The position numbers and the translations under genes were made by a program. A stretch of 64,000 bases of DNA from Arthrobacter sp. S41. Its GTDB lineage: Bacteria > Actinomycetota > Actinomycetes > Actinomycetales > Micrococcaceae. Under the pieces are notes generated by a model, which saw nothing but the letters and a program-made list of their open reading frames with translations, was not told where the DNA came from and did not search any database. The DNA is taken from the NCBI RefSeq assembly GCF_004320535.1, contig NZ_SIHY01000001.1:682001-746000 (forward strand), in the 5' to 3' direction. This document shows positions 29,144 through 37,267 of the stretch, one piece after another. The number at the start of each line of letters is the position of its first letter. The stretch's first letter is position 1.

Positions 29144-29159
29144 TCGAATACTTGTTCGA
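29144..29159 (-). promoter_or_regulatory. SOS (LexA) box of the DUF6504-dnaE2 operon
   Basis: TCGAATACTTGTTCGA matches the Gram-positive/actinobacterial LexA site TCGAAC-N4-GTTCGA at 11 of 12 defined bases, and the symmetry extends one base on each side (TTCGAA...TTCGAA). On the minus strand TAGACT, a possible -10, follows at once, so bound LexA would block the promoter. The remaining bases to 29410 form the leader and promoter region of the divergent dehydrogenase gene and show nothing else clear. Confidence 0.85.
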
Positions 29160-29410
29160 ACGATAGTTACACTAGTCATCGGCTCCGACAGTTTGGCGCC
29201 GAGGGGAACTGGGGCACCTTGCGCAGCAAAATAAATCTCTGCGCAGCTTCACTAGTAGCCAGCCGCAGAGCAACAAAAGATGTGAAAGTCACTGACGACT
29301 TGGCTCTGGGCGAAACCGGGTGCGTCATTGTGCCGCGAATGCTCGATTAGTACCGAACACACCGATAGCATCGAAACAGCAACACTCAATCGTTTCAGGA
29401 GTTAAATCCC

Positions 29411-30496
29411 ATGCCTCATAAGGTCAAAGCCGTCATTTCCCGTGTTAAGGACGCACCAGTTGAGGTCGTCGATATCATCGTTCCGGACCCAGGTCCCGGA
29501 GAAGTAGTTGTCGACGTGCTCACTACCGGCGTCTGCCACACCGACTTGCACTACAAGCTCGGTGGCATCGGCGATGAATATCCTTACCTGTTGGGCCACG
29601 AGTCCACCGCAGTAGTCAGCCAGATTGGCGAGAACGTCACCAACGTCAAAGTTGGCGACCGCGTTATCCTGAACTGGCGTGCAGTCTGTGGCCAGTGCCG
29701 CGCCTGCGCCAAGGGTCAGCCAAAGTACTGCTTTAATACCTTCAATGCCACCCAGAAGATGACCCTTGAGGACGGCACCGAACTATCCCCAGCACTGGGC
29801 ATTGGTTCCTTCGCCGAAAAGACCCTGGTTCACTCCGGTCAGTGCACCATTGTTGACGAAGATGCTGATCCAGCAGCTGTAGGCCTGCTCGGCTGTGGTG
29901 TCATGGCTGGCATCGGTGCAGCTATCAACACCGGCGAAGTAAAGCGTGGCGAGTCGGTAGCCGTGATCGGCTGTGGCGGTGTTGGCGCAGCTGCCATTGC
30001 CGGCGCGCAGCTAGCCGGTGCGACCACCATCATCGCCGTGGACGTCAACGCAGACAAGCTGGAAGGCGCAAAGAAGTTCGGCGCCACCCACACCGTTAAC
30101 TCTTCCAAGGTTGACGCTGTTGAGGCTATCCAGGAACTGACCGGTGGCTTCGGCGCCGACGTTGTCATTGACGCAGTAGGCCGCCCAGAAACCTACAAGC
30201 AGGCCTTCTACGCTCGTGACCTTGCCGGCCGCGTTGTGCTCGTGGGTGTCCCAACCCCAGAGATGAAGCTGGAACTGCCATTGCTTGATGTCTTCGGCCG
30301 CGGCGGATCACTAAAGAGCTCGTGGTACGGCGATTGCTTGCCAAGCCATGATTTCCCGATGCTGGTTGAGCAGTACAAGCTCGGACGTCTTGACCTCGGT
30401 GCCTTTGTCACCGAGCGCATCTCTATTGACCAGATCGAGGAAGCCTTCAACAAGATGCACGAAGGTACCGTGCTGCGTTCGGTGGTGGAAATCTAA
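29411..30496 (+). CDS. S-(hydroxymethyl)mycothiol dehydrogenase (mycothiol-dependent formaldehyde dehydrogenase)
   Basis: A zinc-dependent medium-chain dehydrogenase of 361 residues that oxidises the mycothiol-formaldehyde adduct with NAD+. It has [10 protein letters not shown], the catalytic zinc region GHESTAVV, structural-zinc cysteines in [33 protein letters not shown] and the Rossmann loop [15 protein letters not shown]. The long match to the actinobacterial MscR/AdhE2-type enzyme separates it from ordinary alcohol dehydrogenases. GGAG precedes the ATG. It overlaps the MBL-fold gene by one base, the usual partner in formaldehyde detoxification. Confidence 0.9.
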   Translation: MPHKVKAVISRVKDAPVEVVDIIVPDPGPGEVVVDVLTTGVCHTDLHYKLGGIGDEYPYLLGHESTAVVSQIGENVTNVKVGDRVILNWRAVCGQCRACAKGQPKYCFNTFNATQKMTLEDGTELSPALGIGSFAEKTLVHSGQCTIVDEDADPAAVGLLGCGVMAGIGAAINTGEVKRGESVAVIGCGGVGAAAIAGAQLAGATTIIAVDVNADKLEGAKKFGATHTVNSSKVDAVEAIQELTGGFGADVVIDAVGRPETYKQAFYARDLAGRVVLVGVPTPEMKLELPLLDVFGRGGSLKSSWYGDCLPSHDFPMLVEQYKLGRLDLGAFVTERISIDQIEEAFNKMHEGTVLRSVVEI

Positions 30497-31125
30497 TGAC
30501 CGCTCGTATCGAAAACGTAGTTACCTCAGGTACCTTCTCTCTCGACGGTGGCACGTGGGACGTTGATAACAATGTCTGGATCATCGGTGATGACTCAGAG
30601 GTACTAGTCATTGATCCTGCCCACGATATTGAGAAGATTCGTGAAGTCATCGGCGAACGCGAAGTGATGGCAGTTGTGCTCACCCACGGACACGACGACC
30701 ACATCCGAGTAGCCGGCGAATTTTCTGACGCCGTGGATGCTCCGCTCTTCCTCAACATGGAAGATCGCATGCTCTGGGATGCTGTCTACCCAGAGCGCGA
30801 CGTAGACGCTGAAATCAACGATGGTGACACGTTCACCATCGCTGGTACAACCCTCACGGCGCTACATACCCCGGGCCACTCGCCGGGGTCCACCAGCTTC
30901 TATGCAGAAGATCTGGGTGTGCTCTTCAGTGGTGACACCCTGTTCAACGGTGGCCCGGGCGCGACCGGGCGCAGCTACTCGAGCTTCGAAACGATCATCG
31001 AATCGATTCGGACCAAGTTGCTGACCCTGCCTGAACAGACTGTAGTGAACACCGGCCATGGTGACGCCACCACCATCGGTGCGGAAGCCCCGAATCTGGA
31101 CGAGTGGATCAAGCGCGGCCACTAA
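30496..31125 (+). CDS. MBL-fold hydrolase (probable S-formylmycothiol hydrolase)
   Basis: A 209-residue metallo-beta-lactamase-fold hydrolase. Metal ligands are visible in THGHDDHI (H64, H66, D68, H69), HTPGHSPGS and FSGDTLF, with a final His in GHGD. It starts on the last base of the dehydrogenase stop codon (TAATG), so the two proteins are translationally coupled. From this pairing it most likely hydrolyses S-formylmycothiol to formate and mycothiol; the reaction is inferred from context and family. Confidence 0.87.
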   Translation: MTARIENVVTSGTFSLDGGTWDVDNNVWIIGDDSEVLVIDPAHDIEKIREVIGEREVMAVVLTHGHDDHIRVAGEFSDAVDAPLFLNMEDRMLWDAVYPERDVDAEINDGDTFTIAGTTLTALHTPGHSPGSTSFYAEDLGVLFSGDTLFNGGPGATGRSYSSFETIIESIRTKLLTLPEQTVVNTGHGDATTIGAEAPNLDEWIKRGH

Positions 31126-31142
31126 AAGGCTCATTAGACACT

Positions 31143-31176
31143 TTCGGCAGTCAACCATCAGTGGTTGGCTGCCGAA
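31143..31176. terminator. Bidirectional hairpin terminator
   Basis: TTCGGCAGTCAACCA (31143-31157) pairs with 31162-31176 across a four-base loop with one G-U. It lies between the convergent MBL-fold and SRAP genes and is followed by ATGTTT on the plus strand. Confidence 0.8.
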
Positions 31177-31225
31177 ATGTTTAAAGGGTGCTTTTTGAAA
31201 CATTCTTAGCCGCTGGCGTCGCTGG

Positions 31226-31954
31226 CTAGAACAGTGCGTTGCTGTGCGCTTCGATAAGTTGCGGAGAATCATTGCGCACATTACCAACCGCCTTATCAAC
31301 CTCGTGCATGGTCCAAGTTGATGCGACGTCAAAAGCTTGAGCCCGCAATTCCTCGATTAACCCTTGACCGTCTGCTTCCGCAGGGTTCATCCACCGTGCC
31401 ATCATTTGATGGTCCATCGGAATCGGCAATCGGTCATGCAGCCCAGCAAGCTCACCAAGCACCCCGGGCTCATCGGCGGAAGGCGACTCCATAGTCAGAA
31501 TCGAGGTGGAGAGGATCCATGTGTCATCCTCGTCCTTCCACCACTCGTACAGTCCAGCAAAAAAGATCAACTTCTCATCTTCACGGTGCACAAAGAAGGG
31601 ACGCTTTTTGCTCCCCTCTTTCTTCCACTCGTAATAGCCCTGGACGGGAACCGCAGCCCGACGTTTTTTCACCGCTGCTCTAAAGGTCGGCTTGCTGGCC
31701 GCAGTTTCGCTACGTGCGTTAAAAGCTCTAACGCCTACGGACAGTTCCTTCGCCCATCCAGGAACCAGTCCCCACCGAGCAACATGGATTTGCCTGTGCA
31801 ACTGATCATCAATCAGACGCTCTAGCACTACCGGCACATCAGTGGTTGGGGCTACGTTCCACGACTGTCGCAGTTCAAGGTTTTCGTCAGCCTCAGCTTC
31901 GGCCTCAGCAACTAAATCACCGATTGCCTTGGCCATCACGTACCGTCCACACAT
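31226..31954 (-). CDS. SOS response-associated peptidase (SRAP/YedK/HMCES-like)
   Basis: Shields abasic sites in single-stranded DNA by forming a DNA-protein crosslink through Cys2. The 242-residue protein begins MCGRYV with the essential Cys2; N33 (SWNVAPTT), E109 (GYYEW) and H173 (LHDRLPIPM) complete the known active site. FNARSETAASKPTFR is the DNA-binding signature. The length is normal. It is divergent from the mycoredoxin gene; I see no LexA box in the 123-base gap. Confidence 0.95.
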   Translation of the reverse strand: MCGRYVMAKAIGDLVAEAEAEADENLELRQSWNVAPTTDVPVVLERLIDDQLHRQIHVARWGLVPGWAKELSVGVRAFNARSETAASKPTFRAAVKKRRAAVPVQGYYEWKKEGSKKRPFFVHREDEKLIFFAGLYEWWKDEDDTWILSTSILTMESPSADEPGVLGELAGLHDRLPIPMDHQMMARWMNPAEADGQGLIEELRAQAFDVASTWTMHEVDKAVGNVRNDSPQLIEAHSNALF

Positions 31955-32077
31955 TTTCTGCTCCTCGTACCGCCCGGGGGAAATCTGCTCCCAGTCTAAC
32001 CATCAAGTTCAAGGAAATCAGAGAAAATTCTGGGCCACTTTGGGAACAAACACAATAGGGTCACGGTTATACCCTGT

Positions 32078-32356
32078 ATGAGCAACGAATTGAACCTTGA
32101 CCAGTACGTTCCTGACGCAGGTGGCGTCACCATGTTCACCACTAGCTGGTGCGGATACTGCCGTAACCTCAAGCGTCTGATGGATCAGAAGGGTGTGGCA
32201 TACACCGAGGTAAACATCGAAGAAGTTGAAGGTACCGCTGAGATTGTGGAGTCCTTCAACAACGGCAATCAGACGGTTCCGACATTGATCTTCCCTGATG
32301 GCACTGCTGCCACCAACCCACGAATCGAAGAAGTTGTAGAGCGCATCGGCGCCTAA
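32078..32356 (+). CDS. mrx1: Mycoredoxin (glutaredoxin-like)
   Basis: Reduces mycothiol mixed disulfides. The 92-residue thioredoxin-fold protein has the CGYC active site (C25, C28) in MFTTSWCGYC, the cis-proline TVPTLIF and the C-terminal glycine motif region, all typical of actinobacterial Mrx1. TATACC (32068-32073) ends four bases before the ATG and no ribosome binding site is present, so the mRNA may be leaderless. It sits close to other mycothiol-related genes. Confidence 0.93.
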   Translation: MSNELNLDQYVPDAGGVTMFTTSWCGYCRNLKRLMDQKGVAYTEVNIEEVEGTAEIVESFNNGNQTVPTLIFPDGTAATNPRIEEVVERIGA

Positions 32357-32389
32357 TTAGTTACACCAAGTATCAGCGTTGACCCCAAT

Positions 32390-32426
32390 AAAAAATCGGT
32401 ACTTGAATTTCAGGTACCGATTTTTT
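32390..32426 (+). terminator. Rho-independent terminator of mrx1
   Basis: AAAAAATCGGTAC (32390-32402) pairs with GTACCGATTTTTT (ending 32426), with a short AT-rich loop and a final T6 run. It is nearly symmetrical, so it can also stop the convergent lipoate-ligase-like gene. Confidence 0.92.
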
Positions 32427-32445
32427 GTTGCCCAGAGTTGTTAGC

Positions 32446-33183
32446 TCATGCGCCGATCAAGCTGACATGCTCCCGGTATTCCTCAAGGAGCGCAGCGATG
32501 AAGGCTTCAGTAGTTGCGGGGGCGACAAGATCGCTGGCGGCACCCACCGTCGTCGGGTCCATCGGGATTTCCATTGCTTGATAGACAGCGTTCAGCACCT
32601 GACGCAGTGGCTCTGAATCCTCAATGACAAACACCGAGGAGAAAAGCCATGCTCCGGCGACCACGCGCTGGGCTGTCCCCACGAGTTTTACCGGATAGTT
32701 TCGTGGCGAAGCTGAGGTTGGTAGTCCATGAACGGAGTGCTCCCCCGGGCAGTATTCTCCCGGAATGGGGCCGATCCGAGCATCAACACCCAAACGGGCA
32801 AGGGCCTTAGCATAAATATCAGCAAAAACTTCAAAGCGTTTTTGCTGTCCCAATACCGCTTCGTGTTGTGGCTCGAGGTGATCAACAATTAATGATCCAC
32901 GGTGGTAGGCAGCAGCACGGCCGCCAGCCTTGCGCACCAGAGGCATGAAGCCTCGGTCTTCTGCGGCCTGACGAGCTGCTTCATATCCAGATAAACGAAC
33001 ATCGCGCTGGCCAAAAGCCAACGTAGGATCCGGACGATACAACCGCAGGGTCGGCCCACGATCTCCAGATTGAATTTCGCGAAGTAACTGAACCCCGCGT
33101 TCCAAATCTGCAGCAGGATCACCGCTAGGATCTTCGATTTCTAGTGTTAGCGGAGCATCCGACTGAGGATTGAACAAACTCAT
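32446..33183 (-). CDS. Lipoate-protein ligase / octanoyltransferase-family protein
   Basis: A 245-residue protein of the biotin/lipoate ligase fold. It has the lipoyl-binding loop VRKAGGRAAAYH, then GEYCPGEHSVHG with a cysteine in the position typical of LipM/LipL-type octanoyl transferases, and the KLVGTAQRV lysine motif. It could ligate lipoate or move octanoyl groups onto GcvH/E2 proteins; sequence alone does not decide. It diverges from the uridine-kinase-like gene. Confidence 0.85.
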   Translation of the reverse strand: MSLFNPQSDAPLTLEIEDPSGDPAADLERGVQLLREIQSGDRGPTLRLYRPDPTLAFGQRDVRLSGYEAARQAAEDRGFMPLVRKAGGRAAAYHRGSLIVDHLEPQHEAVLGQQKRFEVFADIYAKALARLGVDARIGPIPGEYCPGEHSVHGLPTSASPRNYPVKLVGTAQRVVAGAWLFSSVFVIEDSEPLRQVLNAVYQAMEIPMDPTTVGAASDLVAPATTEAFIAALLEEYREHVSLIGA

Positions 33184-33278
33184 AACAATGAGTCTAATTC
33201 AGGCATTGGCTACCAGTGGAGTTGATGTCACAACGCAGGAATGTAGTCAGCTGAGAAATCTGCGCCATAATTATAGGC

Positions 33279-33884
33279 GTGCCAAATTCTTCTACTCCTG
33301 TCATCCTGATCGGCGGACCCTCCGGTTCAGGAAAGTCCTATCTCGCGTCAAAGTACGGTAATCCGCATCTGCCGCTCGACGAGTACTACCGACAGCTCAG
33401 TGAAGATGGCAATCCTGTCCCGTTCCCGCGTACCGCGTACGGCGAAGTCGACTGGGATCATTCGGGCACCTGGAATAAGGAAGCCGCGCTACAAGCGATC
33501 GATGAGCTGTTGGAAAACGGCAGCACCATGGTTCCGAACTATTCGATCTCAACTTCCAGCTATGACGGGCACCGAGAAATCAGGTCAGCTGCCGGACCGA
33601 TTGTCGCTGAAGGAATTTTTCTTTACGAACTGCTCGAGCCACTGAAGGCAAAGGGAATCAACGTACAGGCATACTACGTTGATGAGCCCGCGCTAGTCAC
33701 TGGCATTCGTCGCTTTGTCCGCGACGTCGCCCAGCGGCGAAAGCCAGTGACCTTCCTGCTCAAACGGGGTTACGCATTGTTCCGTGTTCATGGCGCTGAC
33801 CGCGAGAAGTATCGCGAGCGTCAGTTTGTTCTTATGCCCAAGCCGGAACTCAAAAAGCTACTTTCCCAACTTTCTGCATCCTGA
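33279..33884 (+). CDS. Uridine kinase-like P-loop protein
   Basis: A 201-residue P-loop NTPase with Walker A GGPSGSGKS (residues 12-20). It has the uridine-kinase-like DEYYRQ ... VDWDHSGTWNKEAAL segment, GPIVAEGIFLYELL (Walker B-like) and a lid helix RRFVRDVAQRRKP. It probably phosphorylates a nucleoside or similar small molecule. CATAAT (33266-33271) ends seven bases before the GTG and no ribosome binding site is seen, suggesting a leaderless transcript. It converges on the thioesterase gene. Confidence 0.83.
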   Translation: MPNSSTPVILIGGPSGSGKSYLASKYGNPHLPLDEYYRQLSEDGNPVPFPRTAYGEVDWDHSGTWNKEAALQAIDELLENGSTMVPNYSISTSSYDGHREIRSAAGPIVAEGIFLYELLEPLKAKGINVQAYYVDEPALVTGIRRFVRDVAQRRKPVTFLLKRGYALFRVHGADREKYRERQFVLMPKPELKKLLSQLSAS

Positions 33885-33891
33885 ACGCTTT

Positions 33892-34710
33892 CTAGCGCGA
33901 ACGTACAGTCAGAATCTGTTCGGCTCGACCAAACGGACCGGTGAGATCGTGCAGTACCGTCGAGGTGAGCCCAATTCCGTCGGCGCCGAAGCTCTGTTGC
34001 ACTTCTAACCCGAGCCACGAACCTTCAGGCTGTCGGTACATGTGAATCTGCAGATCCAAGTTTGGGTAGACCCAAGTCCCCTCGCTGGGCTCGACGCGTG
34101 GGGCGACACCGTTGGCGGTATCGATCAAACCTACGAGCCTAGCCATATCTGAAGCATCTGCACTATCAACAAGTGCGTACTTGGTGCGCAACCAAGCGAT
34201 TCCCTTGCCAAGTCGCCAATCCTTGCCTGCCCGCATTTCGAGCGAACGAATGTACCCGCCTGGCCAACGCTGGCTAACTTGCTGTACTTCGCATTCATCT
34301 GGACCAGGAATTGTTGCATCTTCGATACCAGCGACCTGGCTCGAATCGCCTTTAATCACTCTCCATGCCCGTGCCACGATGCTGGTTCGGCCCTTGGCTG
34401 TCATCTCAGCTTCGATCAGCTCGATGGTTCGTCCCGGTCGAACCATTCGCGTGGTGATCTCAAATTCACCTGCATGGATCAATCCGTGGATTTCAAAACT
34501 CAGCCGGGCAATGCGCATGTCATCACGAGGCTGAAAGTTTTCCAGTTCGTAAGCCAAGATTCCTGACGCCGGAGCCATGTGCTGCTCGTGTTCATTCCAG
34601 GCTCCTTGCGCGTGCAATGACGAACGGTAGCGCCCCTGCCCCAAAGACTCGAAATAGTAGTCACCTTTAGCGAGAATCTTCTCGAGTTCCTCAGTGAGCT
34701 GATGCGTCAT
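33892..34710 (-). CDS. Acyl-CoA thioesterase-family protein (double hotdog)
   Basis: A 272-residue protein resembling TesB-like or 4HBT_3 thioesterases. The first hotdog holds HMAPASGILAYELENFQPRDDMRIARLSFEIHGLI and TTRMVRPGRTIELIEAEM. The second holds WVYPNLDLQIHMYRQPEGSWLGLEVQQSFGADGIGLTSTVLHD. Such enzymes hydrolyse acyl-CoA esters; the chain length preference is unknown. A good ribosome binding site lies before the ATG at 34710. Confidence 0.82.
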   Translation of the reverse strand: MTHQLTEELEKILAKGDYYFESLGQGRYRSSLHAQGAWNEHEQHMAPASGILAYELENFQPRDDMRIARLSFEIHGLIHAGEFEITTRMVRPGRTIELIEAEMTAKGRTSIVARAWRVIKGDSSQVAGIEDATIPGPDECEVQQVSQRWPGGYIRSLEMRAGKDWRLGKGIAWLRTKYALVDSADASDMARLVGLIDTANGVAPRVEPSEGTWVYPNLDLQIHMYRQPEGSWLGLEVQQSFGADGIGLTSTVLHDLTGPFGRAEQILTVRSR

Positions 34711-34780
34711 CGCTGTCCTCCTGGCGTTTGAAAATGTTGCACTGCCCTCAGGTTATCCAAGAGCGACTAAAACCAACAGA

Positions 34781-35356
34781 CTAGTTGCCACTGTCATGCT
34801 GATGAGCTTTCTGTCCAGCGCTGTCCAAGATGCCCAAAATTTCTGCAACACCGTCTTTCGCCCAGATGGCATGCGGCGTCATCGTATCGAATTGCGCCGA
34901 CTGACCCGCGTTCACGTGATACGTCCGCTCCCCCAGCTTTAACTGAATCTCACCAAGCAAAACGGTGAACCACTCTTTCCCCGGATGGATACGTAATTCG
35001 CTAGGCGCCGGCGCTTTAGAAGGATCAATACGCATCTTAGAAACGTTGACCCCATTAACGGCATCATCCGTCGAGAGCTTCCACAGAGTAATGCCGGGCA
35101 GTGAAATCGGTTCGGGCCGAATGATGATCTCAGCTTCCGACGTGGCAACAAGTTCATCGAGGCTTGTGCTTAGGGCTTTGGCGATCGGCACCAGCTGGTC
35201 CAGCGCAATCCGACGGCTTCCGGTTTCGATTCGGCTCAGTGTTGAAACGCTGAGCGAGGCCTTACTCGCCAATGACTCCAACGACCAGCCATGGTTTTGC
35301 CGTAAGGTGCGGATGCGCTGTCGGATGATCTGGTCTACTTCCAATTCTTGCGTCAT
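34781..35356 (-). CDS. XRE-family regulator with C-terminal cupin domain
   Basis: A 191-residue repressor-type protein. Residues about 10-65 form a helix-turn-helix (RIRTLRQNHGWSLESLASKASLSVSTLSRIETGSR). Residues about 105-180 form a cupin (LRIHPGKEWFTVLLGEIQLKLGERTYHVNAGQSAQFDTMTPHAI), which probably senses a small ligand. ATG at 35356 is chosen over a TTG two codons earlier. It is divergent from the TrxR-like oxidoreductase gene with a 77-base gap, so that gene is its likely target. Confidence 0.88.
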   Translation of the reverse strand: MTQELEVDQIIRQRIRTLRQNHGWSLESLASKASLSVSTLSRIETGSRRIALDQLVPIAKALSTSLDELVATSEAEIIIRPEPISLPGITLWKLSTDDAVNGVNVSKMRIDPSKAPAPSELRIHPGKEWFTVLLGEIQLKLGERTYHVNAGQSAQFDTMTPHAIWAKDGVAEILGILDSAGQKAHQHDSGN

Positions 35357-35358
35357 GC

Positions 35359-35388
35359 GCAAAACGCTACACCCTCTAACGCAAACCG
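35359..35388. promoter_or_regulatory. Candidate operator repeats in divergent promoter
   Basis: GCAAAACG (35359-35366) and GCAAACCG (35381-35388) are near-identical direct repeats 22 bases apart, about two helical turns, between the XRE regulator and the oxidoreductase gene. They are a plausible binding site pair for the regulator. Confidence 0.3.
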
Positions 35389-35433
35389 TCGATAAGGTAA
35401 AAATCTCAGCTTCACCATTCGAGAGGAACCATC

Positions 35434-36342
35434 ATGGAACACTTTGAAGTCATCGTTATCGGAGGCGGCAGCGCCGGCCTGGCAGCTTCAATTGCGTTGG
35501 CACGGTCGATGCGCTCAGTACTGCTCATCGACGAAGGACAACCGCGCAACACCTCAGCACTACATGCCCACAACCTTCTAGGCCAAGAAGGCAGCAATCC
35601 TCTTGAACTCCTCAAACGTGGTCGGCAGGAAGCAGCGAGTTACGGAGTTCATCTCACCGAGGGAACCGTGAGTTCATTATCAGGCACCCTGACAGAGGGG
35701 TTTAGCGTCAAGGTTGATGCTCGGAACTTCACTGCGGAACGTATCATCCTGGCCACCGGGCTGAAGGATCAGCTTCCGCAGATCTCAGGGCTTGATCGTG
35801 CATGGGGAACCTCCGCTATCCACTGCGCCTACTGCCACGGCTGGGAAGTCCGCGACCAACAGATACTTGTCATTGGCTGCGGCCCAATGAGCGCACATCA
35901 AGCAATGATGTTTAAGCAGCTGAGTTCCAACATCACGTTCGTCAACCACGAACCTGCCGAGCTCACCGAAGAAGGAAAGTCGATCCTCAAGGCCCTAGCC
36001 ATTCCGATAGTGAACCAGAGTGTGCAAGCGCTGGAGTTTGATCAGTCAGGCACATTCGAAGCTATACGCCTAGATAACAATGAGAAACTGCACGCTCAGG
36101 CAGTGATCGTTGCTAGTGCAATGCGCGCCAACGCAGAACTCTACAAATCTCTAGGCGGCGAGTTGAGCGAACATCCGTTGGGAACATTTATCGCCGTCAA
36201 CGAATCCGGGGCCACCGCGATCCCAGGTGTCTACGCTGTAGGCAACGCAAGCAATCTGGGCGCAATGGTCATGGCAGCGGCGGCGTCTGGAACTTTGGCC
36301 GGTGCCGCAATCAACGCTGAGCTACTCACCGCCGCACTGTAA
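35434..36342 (+). CDS. Thioredoxin-reductase-like NAD(P)/FAD oxidoreductase
   Basis: A 302-residue flavoprotein. The FAD-binding Rossmann motif IGGGSAG is at residues 9-15 and a redox Cys pair CAYC at 131-134 lies in IHCAYCHGWEVRD. The NADPH loop reads VIGCGPMSAHQAMM, and the FAD-contact segment IPGVYAVGNAS lies near the C-terminus. Its CxxC-HGWEVRD form is that of a common actinobacterial TrxR-like group without a known disulfide partner, not of canonical TrxB. It is paired with the XRE-cupin regulator. Confidence 0.88.
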   Translation: MEHFEVIVIGGGSAGLAASIALARSMRSVLLIDEGQPRNTSALHAHNLLGQEGSNPLELLKRGRQEAASYGVHLTEGTVSSLSGTLTEGFSVKVDARNFTAERIILATGLKDQLPQISGLDRAWGTSAIHCAYCHGWEVRDQQILVIGCGPMSAHQAMMFKQLSSNITFVNHEPAELTEEGKSILKALAIPIVNQSVQALEFDQSGTFEAIRLDNNEKLHAQAVIVASAMRANAELYKSLGGELSEHPLGTFIAVNESGATAIPGVYAVGNASNLGAMVMAAAASGTLAGAAINAELLTAAL

Positions 36343-36986
36343 AACTGTTCATACTCTTCTACTGCCCTGCGATTCATTCCTCAGCAGCAGGAGAGAACAG
36401 TGCAACGCCGCGCGACGCAACACGAACATTCATGGTAAAAATCGCCGGAATTCCGGGCTTTCTTCGCTACGACGCGCCAACGTAGTGTCAATCACTTCGC
36501 GGGTTGGCCGAATCAATGGTACGCTTTAGTTGTTACCTCGACGCCTGCAGGTGTGACTCACCCGCCGACAGACGTTAGCAGTAGGATTTGTAGCACGGCC
36601 AACAAATCGTCTGTGCATTACAAATCGGTTCACCGATCTTCGGATTGATTGAACTCCTACCGAAACGAATTCTTCATCTTCTCTTCTTCACTGCAGATAA
36701 AACATCTCGACGACTTTCAACGTCACATCTCTGTGGATTCCTTGTTCTACTCCGCTAGCGTGGGGTCATTACCCGTTAGCAGCCTGGATTCCGACGATGT
36801 TTAAGCTAGTGCAGCGACTCCCGTTTTGGCCGATACCGGCAAAATCAGTATTCGATAGTCCGTATCGACGGCAGGCGAATCGTTCTCGGCAGCTCTGCTC
36901 GAGGTAACCCAAAATTTTCCGGTTCGGAACTTCGAATCGGCAACCAGGCCACATCGTGGCCAATCAATAAATAAGGAAATAACACT
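36343..36986 (+). promoter_or_regulatory. Long upstream region and probable leader of cspA
   Basis: A 644-base stretch without a credible gene precedes cspA. A -10-like TACGCT (36520-36525) would give a 5' leader of about 450 bases, long as in cold-shock genes whose leaders fold differently with temperature. The leader is AT-richer just before the coding region (CAATAAATAAGGAAATAACACT), with AAGGA as ribosome binding site. The -35 element is weak, so the start site is uncertain. Confidence 0.4.
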
Positions 36987-37190
36987 ATGGCCACTGGCAC
37001 CGTGAAATGGTTCAACGCTGAAAAGGGCTTCGGCTTCATCGCTCCTTCTGATGGATCTGCTGACGTTTTCGCACACTACAGCGCTATCCAGAGCTTCGGT
37101 TTCCGTAGCCTCGAAGAGGGCCAGACCGTTGAGTACACCCTGGAAGCTGGTCCAAAGGGCCCACAGGCTACCAACATCCAGGCTCGCTAA
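36987..37190 (+). CDS. cspA: Cold-shock protein CspA family
   Basis: A 67-residue single-stranded nucleic-acid-binding protein of the CspA type. The RNP1-like KGFGFIAP and RNP2-like VFAHYSAIQ are intact, in the actinobacterial form [18 protein letters not shown]. It acts as an RNA chaperone. AAGGA precedes the ATG at optimal spacing. It is a single-gene transcript closed by a strong hairpin. Confidence 0.97.
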   Translation: MATGTVKWFNAEKGFGFIAPSDGSADVFAHYSAIQSFGFRSLEEGQTVEYTLEAGPKGPQATNIQAR

Positions 37191-37200
37191 GAGACTTCCT

Positions 37201-37244
37201 TCGAAGGTGCAGTTCCCCCGCAAAGGTTGGAACTGCACCTTCGA
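37201..37244 (+). terminator. Hairpin terminator of cspA
   Basis: TCGAAGGTGCAGTTCC (37201-37216) is the perfect complement of 37229-37244 with a 12-base loop, followed by TGTGTTT. It may also stop the convergent flavin monooxygenase gene. Confidence 0.9.
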
Positions 37245-37267
37245 TGTGTTTAACCCGGAAGTTCAAC

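Noticed and set aside
29111-29350. 79-codon plus-strand frame between DUF6504 and the mycothiol dehydrogenase
   Set aside because: It crosses the SOS box and promoter region, lacks a ribosome binding site and has no recognisable domain.
36801-37238. 145-codon frame on the minus strand over the cspA leader and gene
   Set aside because: It covers cspA in antisense and its start lies in the cspA terminator; no coding signs.
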